Below, piece after piece: positions 28,822 to 37,938 of a stretch of 64,000 nt of DNA (position 1 is the stretch's first letter; each line of letters begins with the position of its first letter). The notes below the pieces were generated by a model that searched no databases, had not been told where the DNA came from, and worked only from the letters and a program-made list of their open reading frames with translations. Position numbers and translations under genes: made by a program. Origin of the DNA: Companilactobacillus nantensis DSM 16982 (GTDB lineage: Bacteria > Bacillota > Bacilli > Lactobacillales > Lactobacillaceae); NCBI RefSeq assembly GCF_001435815.1, contig NZ_AZFV01000017.1, positions 1-64,000 of the forward strand, in the 5' to 3' direction.

Positions 28822-30054
28822 ATGGATAAGTTTAAGAGGCAAATATATTTAGCAACATCGGCATCCCTGATATCAGGTTTTGGCAATGGGATGTTCTCCT
28901 TCGCCATTGATTTGTATGTTCTAAGAGAATCCTCATCGCCCTTATGGTTTGCTGGAACTCAAATAATTTCGCCATTAATCGCCTTTTTTCTTTCTCGTAA
29001 AGTGGGAGATTTGATAGATAAATACCCTCACAAAAAAATACTTAGTTTGGCGTATATTGCAGAAATTATCGTGACCCTAAGTTATTTCTTCTTATTGCAA
29101 CTTAAAGTATCAATGACGGTAAAGTTCTTAATGACGTTGGTTGTATTGGTATTCCTTAATATATTTAATTTAGTTGAGCAATCATCATATCAAGCATCGG
29201 TTATTAATTTAGTGCCGAAAGATCGCATCCAAAAATTGAATTCCATGCAACGATTAGCAGCGTCATGCTCACAAATTTTTTCACCAGCACTTGGAGCTTC
29301 GATATATTCTTTATTAGGAATGCACAATATGATTTCAATTAGAATCGTGACGGTTCTAATGTCATTAATTTTGATTTCAATGATTGATTTTTCAGCAGCA
29401 GCAAATGACGTAATAGATGCGAAAGAAAAAGTAACAAAACAGACTAATCTAAAAATTCACGAAATATTAAAAGGCAATAGGGTATTGTTATATGCGATTA
29501 TCATGTCCATTGGCGTTAATATCTTTTTAGCAATATCTAATATTGCACTACCATTTTTAATGGTACATATTTTGAAATTCACGAATGGTCAATATGGCTT
29601 GCAACAAACAATGGTCGGAGTCGGCTCGATTTTGGCAGGCGCTTTTCTCTCAATGGGGAAGAATATATCAAAACCAGTTCGAGTAAGTATGATTGCGATG
29701 ATAAACATATCCATTTCATTGATGATTTTTGGAATAACAGGAATCGTGAATATTTCTCACTTATTTAGTTTGGTAGTATTCCTAACCGTTTCAACAATTA
29801 TGGGCGCATCCCTAGTTGCAATGGAAATACCAATGAGCACATATATGCAGGCGTCAGTTCCCAAGAATATCCAAGGAAAAGTCTTTTCATTTGTCTTTGG
29901 AGCATCTCAGATAGCAATGCCAGTTGGAACAATAATTGGAACAGTGTTCGTATATAGTCCGTTTATTTTATTAATTATAAGTGGGGTACTTATGGCAGTT
30001 TTCGTCACATTTAATTATTTGAAAAATGGTAGGTCTGTTGCTAAGATATCGTAA
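28822..30054 (+). CDS. MFS efflux protein (MefA-like)
   Basis: A 410-residue, 12-segment major facilitator of the macrolide-efflux-like branch: N-terminal SLISGFGNGMFSFAIDLYVLRESSSPLWFAGTQI, motif A as RKVGDLIDKYPHKKIL (about 58-73), and NLVPKDRIQKLNSMQR at about 130-146, as in MefA-type and enterobactin-exporter-like proteins. The compound exported is unknown. The start has a GAAGGCGG site. Confidence 0.82.
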   Translation: MDKFKRQIYLATSASLISGFGNGMFSFAIDLYVLRESSSPLWFAGTQIISPLIAFFLSRKVGDLIDKYPHKKILSLAYIAEIIVTLSYFFLLQLKVSMTVKFLMTLVVLVFLNIFNLVEQSSYQASVINLVPKDRIQKLNSMQRLAASCSQIFSPALGASIYSLLGMHNMISIRIVTVLMSLILISMIDFSAAANDVIDAKEKVTKQTNLKIHEILKGNRVLLYAIIMSIGVNIFLAISNIALPFLMVHILKFTNGQYGLQQTMVGVGSILAGAFLSMGKNISKPVRVSMIAMINISISLMIFGITGIVNISHLFSLVVFLTVSTIMGASLVAMEIPMSTYMQASVPKNIQGKVFSFVFGASQIAMPVGTIIGTVFVYSPFILLIISGVLMAVFVTFNYLKNGRSVAKIS

Positions 30055-30065
30055 TTATTTGAATT

Positions 30066-30100
30066 AACTCTAGTGAGTTTCAAGCTTGCTAGAGTTTTTT
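30066..30100 (+). terminator. Terminator after the MefA-like gene
   Basis: AACTCTAGTGAG pairs with GCTAGAGTTTTTT. Confidence 0.8.
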
Positions 30101-30134
30101 AATTGAGACAATAAATCCTAAACCAGCGAATAAA

Positions 30135-30320
30135 CTAGTCGGAGTGAATGAGGGAGATGTTACCAGCAGTGAAAGTGGTGTTAGGTCGGTGATTTTCCGG
30201 CCTTACAGCACGGACGTATTTTGAGATTCGCGTACTTTGCGAAGCTCAAAATCGAGACTTGAGACCTTGGCTCAAGTCGGTCCCACAGCAGGTAACATCT
30301 CCCTCATTCACGGAGGCGGC
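30135..30320 (-). repeat. Family-1 structured repeat, copy E
   Basis: Read on the minus strand: arm GTGAATGAGGGAGATGTTAC with its exact complement near 30141-30162. CCAAGGT hairpin with perfect GACTTGAG/CTCAAGTC arms. The third hairpin is extended (GGCCGG...CCGACC). The flank after CTAG reads TTTATTCG, as in copies A, H and I. Confidence 0.9.
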
Positions 30321-30421
30321 CCCAATAGTTAAATTACTCTTAAACCTTCCCCAATATCAGCCACCCCAAAAACCTAAGAATTATAATTAATTATGAATAT
30401 TTCAATATGGAGGGATTAATT

Positions 30422-31732
30422 TTGAAAAAAAGTACATCACTATTATTCAGTGGACTTTTAGTTTCAGGTATGGTCCTAGGTGCAACTGTTACATCAACAA
30501 CAGTTCACGCTGACAATACTGCTACTACTCAAGCCACAGCTAACGTTACAAACAACGTTTCTTACTATGATCAAAATGGTAAATTTATCCTTAACAAGGA
30601 TGAACAAGGAACAAAGGGTTCACCAATTACATTTGCCCCAGACGGATTTGCTATTCCAACTAACAACCAAGCTGTTTTCGGTGACGATGCCGCTACTGTT
30701 AGAGTTACTGTTAACGAAATGATTTCTGTTAAGGTCAACTATGTTGATCAAAATAACAAATTAGTTAACTCCGAAGTTGTTAACGGTGGTGTTGGTAATA
30801 CAGCTAAATTGACTGATTTACCAGCCGGCTGCAACTGGGTCAACGATGCTGAACAAACAATTACTTTAGTTGATGGCAAGGAATACAACGTACCTGTTAC
30901 TAAGAAGGTTTTCAACACAGTTATCTTTAAGACTGCTGATAATACTGAAGTTGGTCGTACCGAAGTCTTTAGTGACAAAGTTGGCGATGCAATTAACTTA
31001 ACATCAAGTCAAATTCCTGCTGGCTACAAAGCTGACACAACTAGTTTGACACTTCAAACAGATAATAATACCCAATTTATTACTGTCACAAAGGATGCAG
31101 AAGCTGCTACAGGTACCGTTACTGTTAATGATCAACCAGCTCAACTTTACACAATTTACGGCAATACCATTACCGGTCGTACTTTGAAAGCTAACTCATC
31201 ATGGAAGATTTTTGATACTAAGGTTATCAAGGGTAAGACTTATTACAAAGTTGCTACAAACGAATGGGTCGAAGCTAGTGCTGTAACTGTCAATAATGAC
31301 ACAACTAACACAGTGACACCATTTACAAGTACCGTTACAACTGGTAGCGTCGTTTCAAAATTGTACAACAAAGAAGGTAAGCTATTAACTGGTCGTGCTT
31401 TGGGTCCAAACACTGGCTGGAAGACTGCTAACAAGATGATCTTAAACGGTCACACTTACTATCAAGTTGCTACTGACGAATGGGTTGATGCAAGTACCGT
31501 TACTGTTGCTGGCGAAACAAGTACTGACAACAATGTCACACCTTCAACGGGTGTTGTAACAGTAGGGTCAAATCTAGCTCTTCTTTATACTAAAGATGGC
31601 AAAGCTATTACTGACCGTGCCCTAAGACCTGGTACTCCATGGCAAACAGCTAATAAGATGACTTTAAATGGAGAAACTTATTATCAAGTTGCTACAAATG
31701 AATGGGTTAAAGGTAGCGATTTAGCTAAATAG
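30422..31732 (+). CDS. Secreted protein with MucBP-like and three SLAP repeats
   Basis: A 436-residue secreted protein starting at TTG (30422), 6 bases after GGAGGGA; an ATG five codons upstream lies before that site. The signal peptide ends VHA-D (about residue 30). MucBP-like segments occupy about 40-225 (SVKVNYVDQNNKLV). Three SLAP-type repeats of about 50 residues follow, with the pattern LY-x(3)-G-x(4)-R-x-L-x(8)-K-x(9)-TYY-x-VAT-x-EWV. No sortase motif, so wall binding probably relies on the SLAP repeats. Its TAG stop is the tip of repeat 2c. Codon use suggests high expression. Confidence 0.82.
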   Translation: MKKSTSLLFSGLLVSGMVLGATVTSTTVHADNTATTQATANVTNNVSYYDQNGKFILNKDEQGTKGSPITFAPDGFAIPTNNQAVFGDDAATVRVTVNEMISVKVNYVDQNNKLVNSEVVNGGVGNTAKLTDLPAGCNWVNDAEQTITLVDGKEYNVPVTKKVFNTVIFKTADNTEVGRTEVFSDKVGDAINLTSSQIPAGYKADTTSLTLQTDNNTQFITVTKDAEAATGTVTVNDQPAQLYTIYGNTITGRTLKANSSWKIFDTKVIKGKTYYKVATNEWVEASAVTVNNDTTNTVTPFTSTVTTGSVVSKLYNKEGKLLTGRALGPNTGWKTANKMILNGHTYYQVATDEWVDASTVTVAGETSTDNNVTPSTGVVTVGSNLALLYTKDGKAITDRALRPGTPWQTANKMTLNGETYYQVATNEWVKGSDLAK

Positions 31733-31861
31733 TTAGAGAGTGGAGAAGTGGCGGTTAGCTCCCAAGCATTTTCGTAGCTTGATGAATTACATGCCGATTT
31801 TGCATGTGATTTATCAAGTTATGAAAAGCGGAAGGAGTTGCCACTTCGGAACTCGTTTTAG
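31730..31861 (+). repeat. Family-2 structured repeat, copy 2c
   Basis: Tips TAGTTAGAGAG and AACTCGTTTTAG, identical to 2a and 2b. Arms GAAGTGGC-GGTT-AGCTCC pair with GGAGTTGCCACTTC. The inner hairpin (GATGAATTACATGC and GCATGTGATTTATC) has a sequence unlike 2a/2b but the same fold. Confidence 0.8.
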
Positions 31862-31866
31862 ATAAA

Positions 31867-31909
31867 ACAAAAAAATGTCACTTCATTAATTTTTGAAGTG
31901 GCATTTTTG
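31867..31909. terminator. Bidirectional terminator
   Basis: AAAAAAATGTCACTTCA pairs with TGAAGTGGCATTTTTG, between the convergent SLAP protein and amidase genes. Confidence 0.85.
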
Positions 31910-32791
31910 TTATGCTTTGTAAGTTTCGGCAATCCATTCATGCGTTGAAACACGACGATAAGTTACGCCATCAACTGTTTTAGATTGGTCAGTATACCAA
32001 ACAGAATCATTGGCAACAGCACGATTTTCGATTGGAACGACTTGATTGTCAGTATTAATACCAACAAGTGGGACAAAGTCGCCATGGGCATTATGAACTT
32101 TAATGACGTGATCATTTTGACCATTAACATCACCATAAGTTTTTAAATTATTATAGTAAGTTTTAATCAAGTCATTGAATTGGTCCATGTTGTAACCCCA
32201 AATACTGAAGTAATAAACAGGATCTTGGTGCGTCGTTTCATGCCACGTGTTGCTGGCTTGAGCATGGGAGATAACAGTTTGACCAGGGACATCTGGTAAA
32301 TTGTATTGAATTAATTTTGAAGCAATGTAATAAGCGTCATTTGAAAGTGAGCGGGCAAAAGCATCGTAAGAATTTACTCGACAAAGTTCAACTTGAACGT
32401 AACGGGCATTGGCAGTTGGACCAGCTCCCCAAACAGCGTAGTCGGTATTATGAATGTTTAAAATCTTGTTATCATCAACAAAAGCGTGGACGTAAGTTTC
32501 TAGTTTAGGCCAATTAGCATTGAAACGGTCAGTGAATTGTTGAGCAGTAACATTAGCCTCCGAAGTTTCATGGACAACGACACCTTCGGGATGACCAACA
32601 CCATTGCGATAGCCAGTCCATTCGCTGAAAGTACCTTCTTGGTTTTGAATCGCAGCCGGTTTGATTTTGTTGGAAATGATGTAATCGTTGATTTTTGAAT
32701 CAGCTTTAACAGTCGTTATGTGCGTTAAGCCGATGATTGAAAATAACATAATAAAAGATGTGATAAAAAATAGTTTCTTTTTTGTGATAAT
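31910..32791 (-). CDS. N-acetylmuramoyl-L-alanine amidase with C-terminal SLAP domain
   Basis: A secreted peptidoglycan amidase of about 293 residues. The signal peptide ends VKA-D. An Amidase_2-type domain (about 45-215) shows VVHETS, YVHAFVDD and the late HETTHQDP, which can supply the zinc His pair and catalytic residues. The C-terminus is one SLAP repeat (ENRAVANDSVWYT...YRRVSTHEWI). The start is unusual: AGGGGG is followed by AATC-ATT-ATC-ACA and no ATG, GTG or TTG. ATT (32791) or ATC (32788) is proposed. An in-frame ATG at 32827 lacks a ribosome site and would put extra residues before the leader. Confidence 0.8.
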   Translation of the reverse strand: MITKKKLFFITSFIMLFSIIGLTHITTVKADSKINDYIISNKIKPAAIQNQEGTFSEWTGYRNGVGHPEGVVVHETSEANVTAQQFTDRFNANWPKLETYVHAFVDDNKILNIHNTDYAVWGAGPTANARYVQVELCRVNSYDAFARSLSNDAYYIASKLIQYNLPDVPGQTVISHAQASNTWHETTHQDPVYYFSIWGYNMDQFNDLIKTYYNNLKTYGDVNGQNDHVIKVHNAHGDFVPLVGINTDNQVVPIENRAVANDSVWYTDQSKTVDGVTYRRVSTHEWIAETYKA

Positions 32792-32864
32792 GATTCCCCC
32801 TATAAGTTCCAATATTAAGAGTAGCATATAAGAAAGTTAGGAAAGTTTACAGAACCGTTACAAC

Positions 32865-32902
32865 TAAAAAAATCCAGACAACCACTAGAGATTGTCTGGA
32901 TT
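32865..32902 (-). terminator. Terminator of the GT-C gene
   Basis: AAAATCCAGACA pairs with TGTCTGGATTTT. Confidence 0.85.
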
Positions 32903-32905
32903 TTC

Positions 32906-34378
32906 TTAATTATGATTATAGTTAATATTAATTGTTTTCTTAGAATGTAACTTAATAGAACTGAGAGCATGTAATACTTGATACAACCCTAGACTACCAA
33001 CGATTGCAATCACAGGTAAGAATTCAATTCGGTAACGACCTTGGATTTCAATCAACAGTTGAACGACCGCAAAAGCCATTAATGGCAATAACAAGAGATA
33101 CAAATTATCACTGAATTTAGCTCGGAAAAGTTGTAAGGAACCAATCCATGAGAAGATGATCAAAATAATTGAACCTGTATATGCTAGAAAGTTAATTCGA
33201 TCAACTGTTTTAACGGAGTGCGTCATACGAATATTAGCAGCGTCAGTCGCCATAGTTCGACTAGACCAGAGTCCTTGTGTTTTGTGAATGAAGAGGGATA
33301 ACCAAGCGTGATTTTCGTTGAGATAGGCAATTTCTTTATGTAACTGAGCTTTCTCAACCTTACTCATCTGGTGACGTGTCTTATTAGGATTGATTAACTT
33401 GTCCATATCAGGTGAATAAGTTCCGTTGGATTGATAATTTAGTCCAGTTACAAATTTCCATTCAGGGTCATTGTTGGTCAAACCATAGGCGTTGATGCCA
33501 GTAGCTTTGATACCCCAACTTGAAAGAGAAAAGAGTACGAAATAAATTACGAGTGTTAAGAAGACTTTCATTGTAGCGTGATAATCTTTCTTCTTTAATA
33601 GTAGGTAAATCAATGCATAGACGACGATACCTGCGATAATAACTGGTCCAATCGGGCGAATTAAGCAACCACCGGTCAAAGTTATCCCAGCTAAAATGTA
33701 ATATTTTAACTTATTTTGCATTATTAAGTAGAAAGTTATCAAGTAGAAAAGTGAACCTAAGTATTGGTTACTAGCCTGACTATTTAAGGCGAACCAATCG
33801 AGATCAATCATCAAAATGAGAATGGATAAACGGGCCATTTTGATATTGTGGAAAATTTTAATAACGAAGAGGTAAGTAAATAACAGGATTAATGCCTGAT
33901 AAATAACGTTGAGAAATTGGATAGCAAAGATATGATAGCCAAATATTTTTGAAACAATCATTGCATAAACAAAGTAGCCTGACTGATAGGCATATTTGGA
34001 AAAATAATCATTGTCAGTTTGATAAAGTGGATCACCAACTTTGTAATTAAGTAGCCGATCCCAGAAATTACCGAAATCACTTAATTGCACTGACGGTACT
34101 TTGGAAATCCATAGCAGTGCTGTAATTGTAAAAATCATTAACATCGTAATAACAACGAGCCAATTGAGTGTTTTGTCGTCAGTCTTTATTTGCGTCAGCC
34201 CATAGCCAACTAGCAGGACTAGTAGGATAGAGGCAATGACAATTATGGAATTATGAGAATTTTGGAATAAAAAGTTTTGGTGATAGAAGACTAACATTAA
34301 TAGAAAGGCCGCAGAAGTAAAGATGGCGACACAGGTTAGAATGGTTTTACTGATGATACTTTGAAATTTTTCGATAAT
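32906..34378 (-). CDS. Multi-spanning GT-C-type glycosyltransferase-like protein
   Basis: A membrane protein of about 490 residues with eleven to twelve membrane segments. An early loop has QLSDFGNFWDRLLNYKVGDPLY, whose Asp resembles the catalytic-loop acidic residue of GT39/PMT-like enzymes; such enzymes move sugars from polyprenyl carriers onto wall polymers or proteins. The donor and acceptor are unknown. The start is taken as ATT (34378), 6 bases after AGGGGG. From there 27 sense codons lead in frame to the first ATG (34297) and complete the first membrane helix, so the ATG start would truncate it. Confidence 0.72.
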   Translation of the reverse strand: MIEKFQSIISKTILTCVAIFTSAAFLLMLVFYHQNFLFQNSHNSIIVIASILLVLLVGYGLTQIKTDDKTLNWLVVITMLMIFTITALLWISKVPSVQLSDFGNFWDRLLNYKVGDPLYQTDNDYFSKYAYQSGYFVYAMIVSKIFGYHIFAIQFLNVIYQALILLFTYLFVIKIFHNIKMARLSILILMIDLDWFALNSQASNQYLGSLFYLITFYLIMQNKLKYYILAGITLTGGCLIRPIGPVIIAGIVVYALIYLLLKKKDYHATMKVFLTLVIYFVLFSLSSWGIKATGINAYGLTNNDPEWKFVTGLNYQSNGTYSPDMDKLINPNKTRHQMSKVEKAQLHKEIAYLNENHAWLSLFIHKTQGLWSSRTMATDAANIRMTHSVKTVDRINFLAYTGSIILIIFSWIGSLQLFRAKFSDNLYLLLLPLMAFAVVQLLIEIQGRYRIEFLPVIAIVGSLGLYQVLHALSSIKLHSKKTININYNHN

Positions 34379-34461
34379 GTTTTTCCCCCTTAAAAAAGTG
34401 GGTATCCTACAATGAATATGTCTGTTTAAGCATAAAGTGAATCCATTTACGAGTCAGTATG

Positions 34462-34475
34462 CCGTAATATTACGG
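34462..34475. promoter_or_regulatory. Perfect palindrome upstream of the GT-C gene
   Basis: CCGTAATATTACGG, 84 bp before the proposed start; possible operator, factor unknown. Confidence 0.35.
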
Positions 34476-34512
34476 ATTGTCTTGCCTAAAAATCTAATAC
34501 TCATGTTAAATG

Positions 34513-34548
34513 ACAAAAGCAGCCAAAATATCGGCTGCTTTTGTTTTG
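34513..34548. terminator. Hairpin terminator
   Basis: GACAAAAGCAGCC pairs with GGCTGCTTTTGTTTTG. Confidence 0.75.
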
Positions 34549-34667
34549 TTATATATATCCCCAATAGGAGAAAATACCCTCAAGAAATATACTACACTAA
34601 GATAATTTATCTTTAAATAGCATTTAGGATGATATCCTTAAAAGGCAAATAATAATATGAGAGTATA

Positions 34668-34696
34668 AAAAAATTCTCGCCAATTAGCGAGAATAT
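34668..34696 (-). terminator. Terminator of the LytTR two-component operon
   Basis: ATTCTCGC pairs with GCGAGAAT, with a T-run on the minus strand. Confidence 0.7.
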
Positions 34697-34698
34697 AA

Positions 34699-35448
34699 TT
34701 ATTTATTGAGGCACTTCTTTAATGCAGCAAGTTTACGACGGGCAACATCACAGGTAGTGCCGTCTTTAAAGACTAACTTATGTTCCTTACTGTCAACAGA
34801 TTTAATGTTGTTAGGGTTCACTAGAAGGCTTTTGTGAGCACGATAGAAGTTAGGAAGTCGATCTTCGATAGCTTTTAAAGTATCAGGAAATTCAATTATT
34901 TCATTTGTTGAGTGTAAAAAGACATTATGATTATTTTCTGATGATTCAAAATAATTGATTTGATTAATGTCAAAAGCATACTTCTTGGAACTGATCTTGA
35001 AGTTGAACTTTTCGACATTTTGGTCACTAGAGGGAATAAGTCGTTCAATCGTTATATCTAAATCTTGGTACAGTTTCTTTTTGATACCATCTAAACCAAT
35101 CTCTTTGGCGATATAGTCCAAAGGTTCTACCTTTCGATCAAAAATCAAAGTAGTTAGTTCCTCATGAGTAGTTATAAATACAATTTTAGAATTTAAATCT
35201 TGTTGTCGAATTTTTGTTGCTAAGTCAATACCTTTAATTTTTGAGTCAGGAAATTCTATATCTAACAAGAAGAATTTAATATCATTGGGATGGCTTTCCA
35301 TATATATGCTTACGTCATTGGGATTACCAGTGGAGAGAATGATTTTCATACTAATATTTGGGTGCTTTTTTATGTAATCCTTTATCATCAGTTGATAATA
35401 CATGCGTAATTCTTCGTTATCTTCACAAATTATTATATTTAATAACAT
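34699..35448 (-). CDS. LytTR-family response regulator (AgrA-type)
   Basis: A 249-residue regulator. The receiver domain (1-130) has early acidic residues (IICEDNEE), the phospho-acceptor in FFLLDIEFP (about Asp64) and a FITTHEE segment. The C-terminal LytTR DNA-binding domain (about 150-247) has YFESSENNHNVFLHS and FYRAHKSLLVN. AgrA/PlnC relatives bind paired direct repeats. Its ATG overlaps the kinase stop by one base (TAATG). No peptide-pheromone gene was seen beside it. Confidence 0.9.
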   Translation of the reverse strand: MLLNIIICEDNEELRMYYQLMIKDYIKKHPNISMKIILSTGNPNDVSIYMESHPNDIKFFLLDIEFPDSKIKGIDLATKIRQQDLNSKIVFITTHEELTTLIFDRKVEPLDYIAKEIGLDGIKKKLYQDLDITIERLIPSSDQNVEKFNFKISSKKYAFDINQINYFESSENNHNVFLHSTNEIIEFPDTLKAIEDRLPNFYRAHKSLLVNPNNIKSVDSKEHKLVFKDGTTCDVARRKLAALKKCLNK

Positions 35449-36773
35449 TATTGATCTTCCAATACAGTTAAGATGGTTGAATAATAACCATCCTTTATTT
35501 TTGTCTGTAATAACAAATTATTATTTGAGTTGACAATCTCATTCACAGTCGCAAGACCTAAGCCACTATGATTTTTCTTAGTGGAGTAACCTGCGGTATA
35601 GATTTTATTTAGTTCAATGGTGTTTGATGATTTTAAACTATTCTTGATGACGAATTCTATATATCCGTCAAAAGATATTAAGGCAAAGTTTAATTCAGGT
35701 TTTTCAGCTTCGTGACTGGCGTCGATAGCGTTGTCTAACAATATTCCTAAAATTCTGGTTATATCAACAGAGTAATTAGAAGGAATATTGGCTTTGGTGT
35801 CAACTTCGAAATCGACCTTTATACTATTATTACTAGCATATATCAATTTGGAAATTAATATTCCTTTAATCAATTTATCTTTAATGCTGTATAAATTTGC
35901 TTTATTACTATCGGATGTTAGATTCATGCGTTTATAATTTAATAGTTTATCGATAGAAGGTTTTAAACTTTTATTGTCATTAGCTGATACAGATAGTGAT
36001 AATAGAAGGTTTTTATAGTCATGTTTGAGCTTGCGTAATTCATTATTTCTTTTTTCTAGTTCATTGATATATGCATCGCGCTCATTCATTTGTTGAAGTT
36101 TGAGCTTAGTTTGCATTTCTCTAAAATGGCTGTAAATTAGCATTGTTATACTAACAGTCATGAAAATAATCGTTACGGTAATCATTAAGGTAGTTATTTT
36201 AAAATACCTTTGTTCAATGTTAAGGTATTTCGTTAAATTATCTAATGATAAATAAAATAAATTCAATATAATTAATGTAATTAAAATGATTCTTTTAATC
36301 ACATTATCTTTTATGAAAGCCCTCAAATGATATCTTTTATCAAATGATTGAAATATATTAAGCGTTATTAATGAAAAGAAGTAATTTAATATTGAAAGGG
36401 TTGTAAATAAAATAACTGATTGACCAGCAGTTTTAGGATCGGATAAAGATGGTAGAACTCCGATAATAACAACACTCCCTAATCCTTGAGTAACTGTTGT
36501 TAGTAGTAAAGAAAATAACCAAACTAATAGTCTATCTGTAAGACTATGGTTTGACCTTATAAAAAATGCAGCTATGAAAACTACTAGAAAAGAACTTAAA
36601 TCAGGATAATTAGATGAAAGAGTATCAAATAATGTGAGAAGTATGCAAATAATAAAAACTAATATATAATTCAACTTACTTTTAGACTTAGGTAATATAC
36701 TAAAGTAAATTATAAATAATAATAATGTATTTAGAAAATCGTTGATGGCCCAAGCTGTATTATAAGTTAACAC
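35448..36773 (-). CDS. AgrC-type sensor histidine kinase
   Basis: A 441-residue kinase of the peptide-sensing HPK10 group. Six to seven membrane segments fill residues 1-215. The phospho-His lies in RKLKHDYKNLL (about 250). The ATPase domain has N-box ILLDNAIDAS and a G-box with KKNHSGLGLATV. It starts with GTG and has only a weak ribosome site. Translationally coupled to the LytTR regulator. The signal is likely a peptide, but no precursor or exporter gene is adjacent. Confidence 0.88.
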   Translation of the reverse strand: MLTYNTAWAINDFLNTLLLFIIYFSILPKSKSKLNYILVFIICILLTLFDTLSSNYPDLSSFLVVFIAAFFIRSNHSLTDRLLVWLFSLLLTTVTQGLGSVVIIGVLPSLSDPKTAGQSVILFTTLSILNYFFSLITLNIFQSFDKRYHLRAFIKDNVIKRIILITLIILNLFYLSLDNLTKYLNIEQRYFKITTLMITVTIIFMTVSITMLIYSHFREMQTKLKLQQMNERDAYINELEKRNNELRKLKHDYKNLLLSLSVSANDNKSLKPSIDKLLNYKRMNLTSDSNKANLYSIKDKLIKGILISKLIYASNNSIKVDFEVDTKANIPSNYSVDITRILGILLDNAIDASHEAEKPELNFALISFDGYIEFVIKNSLKSSNTIELNKIYTAGYSTKKNHSGLGLATVNEIVNSNNNLLLQTKIKDGYYSTILTVLEDQ

Positions 36774-36998
36774 AATTGGTACCTGGTTAAACTATAAGAA
36801 CTGTTGCTTTTAATAGTTAAACTTAATATATTTAACATAATTATAATCCCCCTATATAATATTATAATTATTTATTACAATATTGAAGATTTTATCATAA
36901 AGGACGTTTTTATGATGTGGGGAATACGTGAACGGTAAATTATATTCTTGAATGGTATACTTAATACTAATTTGAATATTCATGGTTGAGGTAGAAAT

Positions 36999-37850
36999 AT
37001 GTTTTTAGGATCAGTTATCTATGATAAAAGGCGTAGTTTAAATTTAACTCAAAATGATCTCGCTAATGGTGTTTGCAATCAAAATACAATTAGTAAGATG
37101 GAAAAGCATAATATGACACCGCAGATTGATGTCTTAATTAAGATTTGTCACCGATTGGACTTATCTTTAAATGATGTTTTCAGTGACTTTTCAAGTGATT
37201 CTAAGCAGGAACAAATTTTTGTTTTAGATTCAATTGAAGAGAATGTATTATTGAATGACATTTCTGAGATTGATACGAAGTTATCGTTAGTTAAAGATGA
37301 TATCAATTCCAAAGATATGGCTCAATTTAGCTTTATCGAAGGTGTTTTGCAATTTTGGCAATCTAATTTAGAAAGAAGTTCATTTGAATTAGATAAAGTT
37401 GTTAAAGAAACGAAATCAGATAATGACAATATTTATACTTTGATGGCATATTTAATTAAGGCAATGATTTATTTAAAACAAAACCATCCTGATATGGCTG
37501 CTTATTACTGCAAAACAATTGCTGACTCGTTACAAGAAAATTTAAATATTGCTAATGCACAAGGAATTGAAATTCTTTTCATATGTAAGTCACTTGGGAA
37601 AATCTATGCGGATTTAAATCAAATTGATTTGGCAATTGAGATTTCAAAGCGTGGAATAAAATATGCTAATGAAAAACACTTGTCATATTTTATTGACGAA
37701 TTAAACTATAATATTGCTTTAGCACTCAAACCAAAAGGTACTGATAATCAAGAATTTCAAAAGTACCAAAAGATTGCCTACTACTCAGCAATTTCTTTAA
37801 ATCATGAATCTTTCCAAAAGAAAATTGAAAAAGAATTGTTAAATAAATAG
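36999..37850 (+). CDS. Rgg/PlcR-like XRE-TPR regulator
   Basis: A 283-residue regulator. The N-terminal XRE domain (about 5-60; LTQNDLANGVCNQNTISKMEKHNMTP) is joined to a helical repeat domain (about 65-280) with TPR-like spacing, the layout of Rgg/PlcR/MutR peptide-responsive regulators. GAGG precedes the ATG. It is divergent to the AgrC/AgrA-type pair, which suggests a regulatory link. The cognate peptide is unknown. Confidence 0.78.
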   Translation: MFLGSVIYDKRRSLNLTQNDLANGVCNQNTISKMEKHNMTPQIDVLIKICHRLDLSLNDVFSDFSSDSKQEQIFVLDSIEENVLLNDISEIDTKLSLVKDDINSKDMAQFSFIEGVLQFWQSNLERSSFELDKVVKETKSDNDNIYTLMAYLIKAMIYLKQNHPDMAAYYCKTIADSLQENLNIANAQGIEILFICKSLGKIYADLNQIDLAIEISKRGIKYANEKHLSYFIDELNYNIALALKPKGTDNQEFQKYQKIAYYSAISLNHESFQKKIEKELLNK

Positions 37851-37938
37851 TTAAGATTTATTTAATTAGTAGCTAAAAATAATCTTCTGATAGTATAGTG
37901 GATGTCGTAAAAGGGAATCTACTAAGGGAGATATTAAT

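Noticed and set aside
36912..36938. Eight-codon frame MMWGIRER with an AAAGGA site before the Rgg-like gene
   Set aside because: Too short and too polar, with no leader, to be a typical Rgg or PlcR pheromone; probably chance, though position makes it worth remembering.
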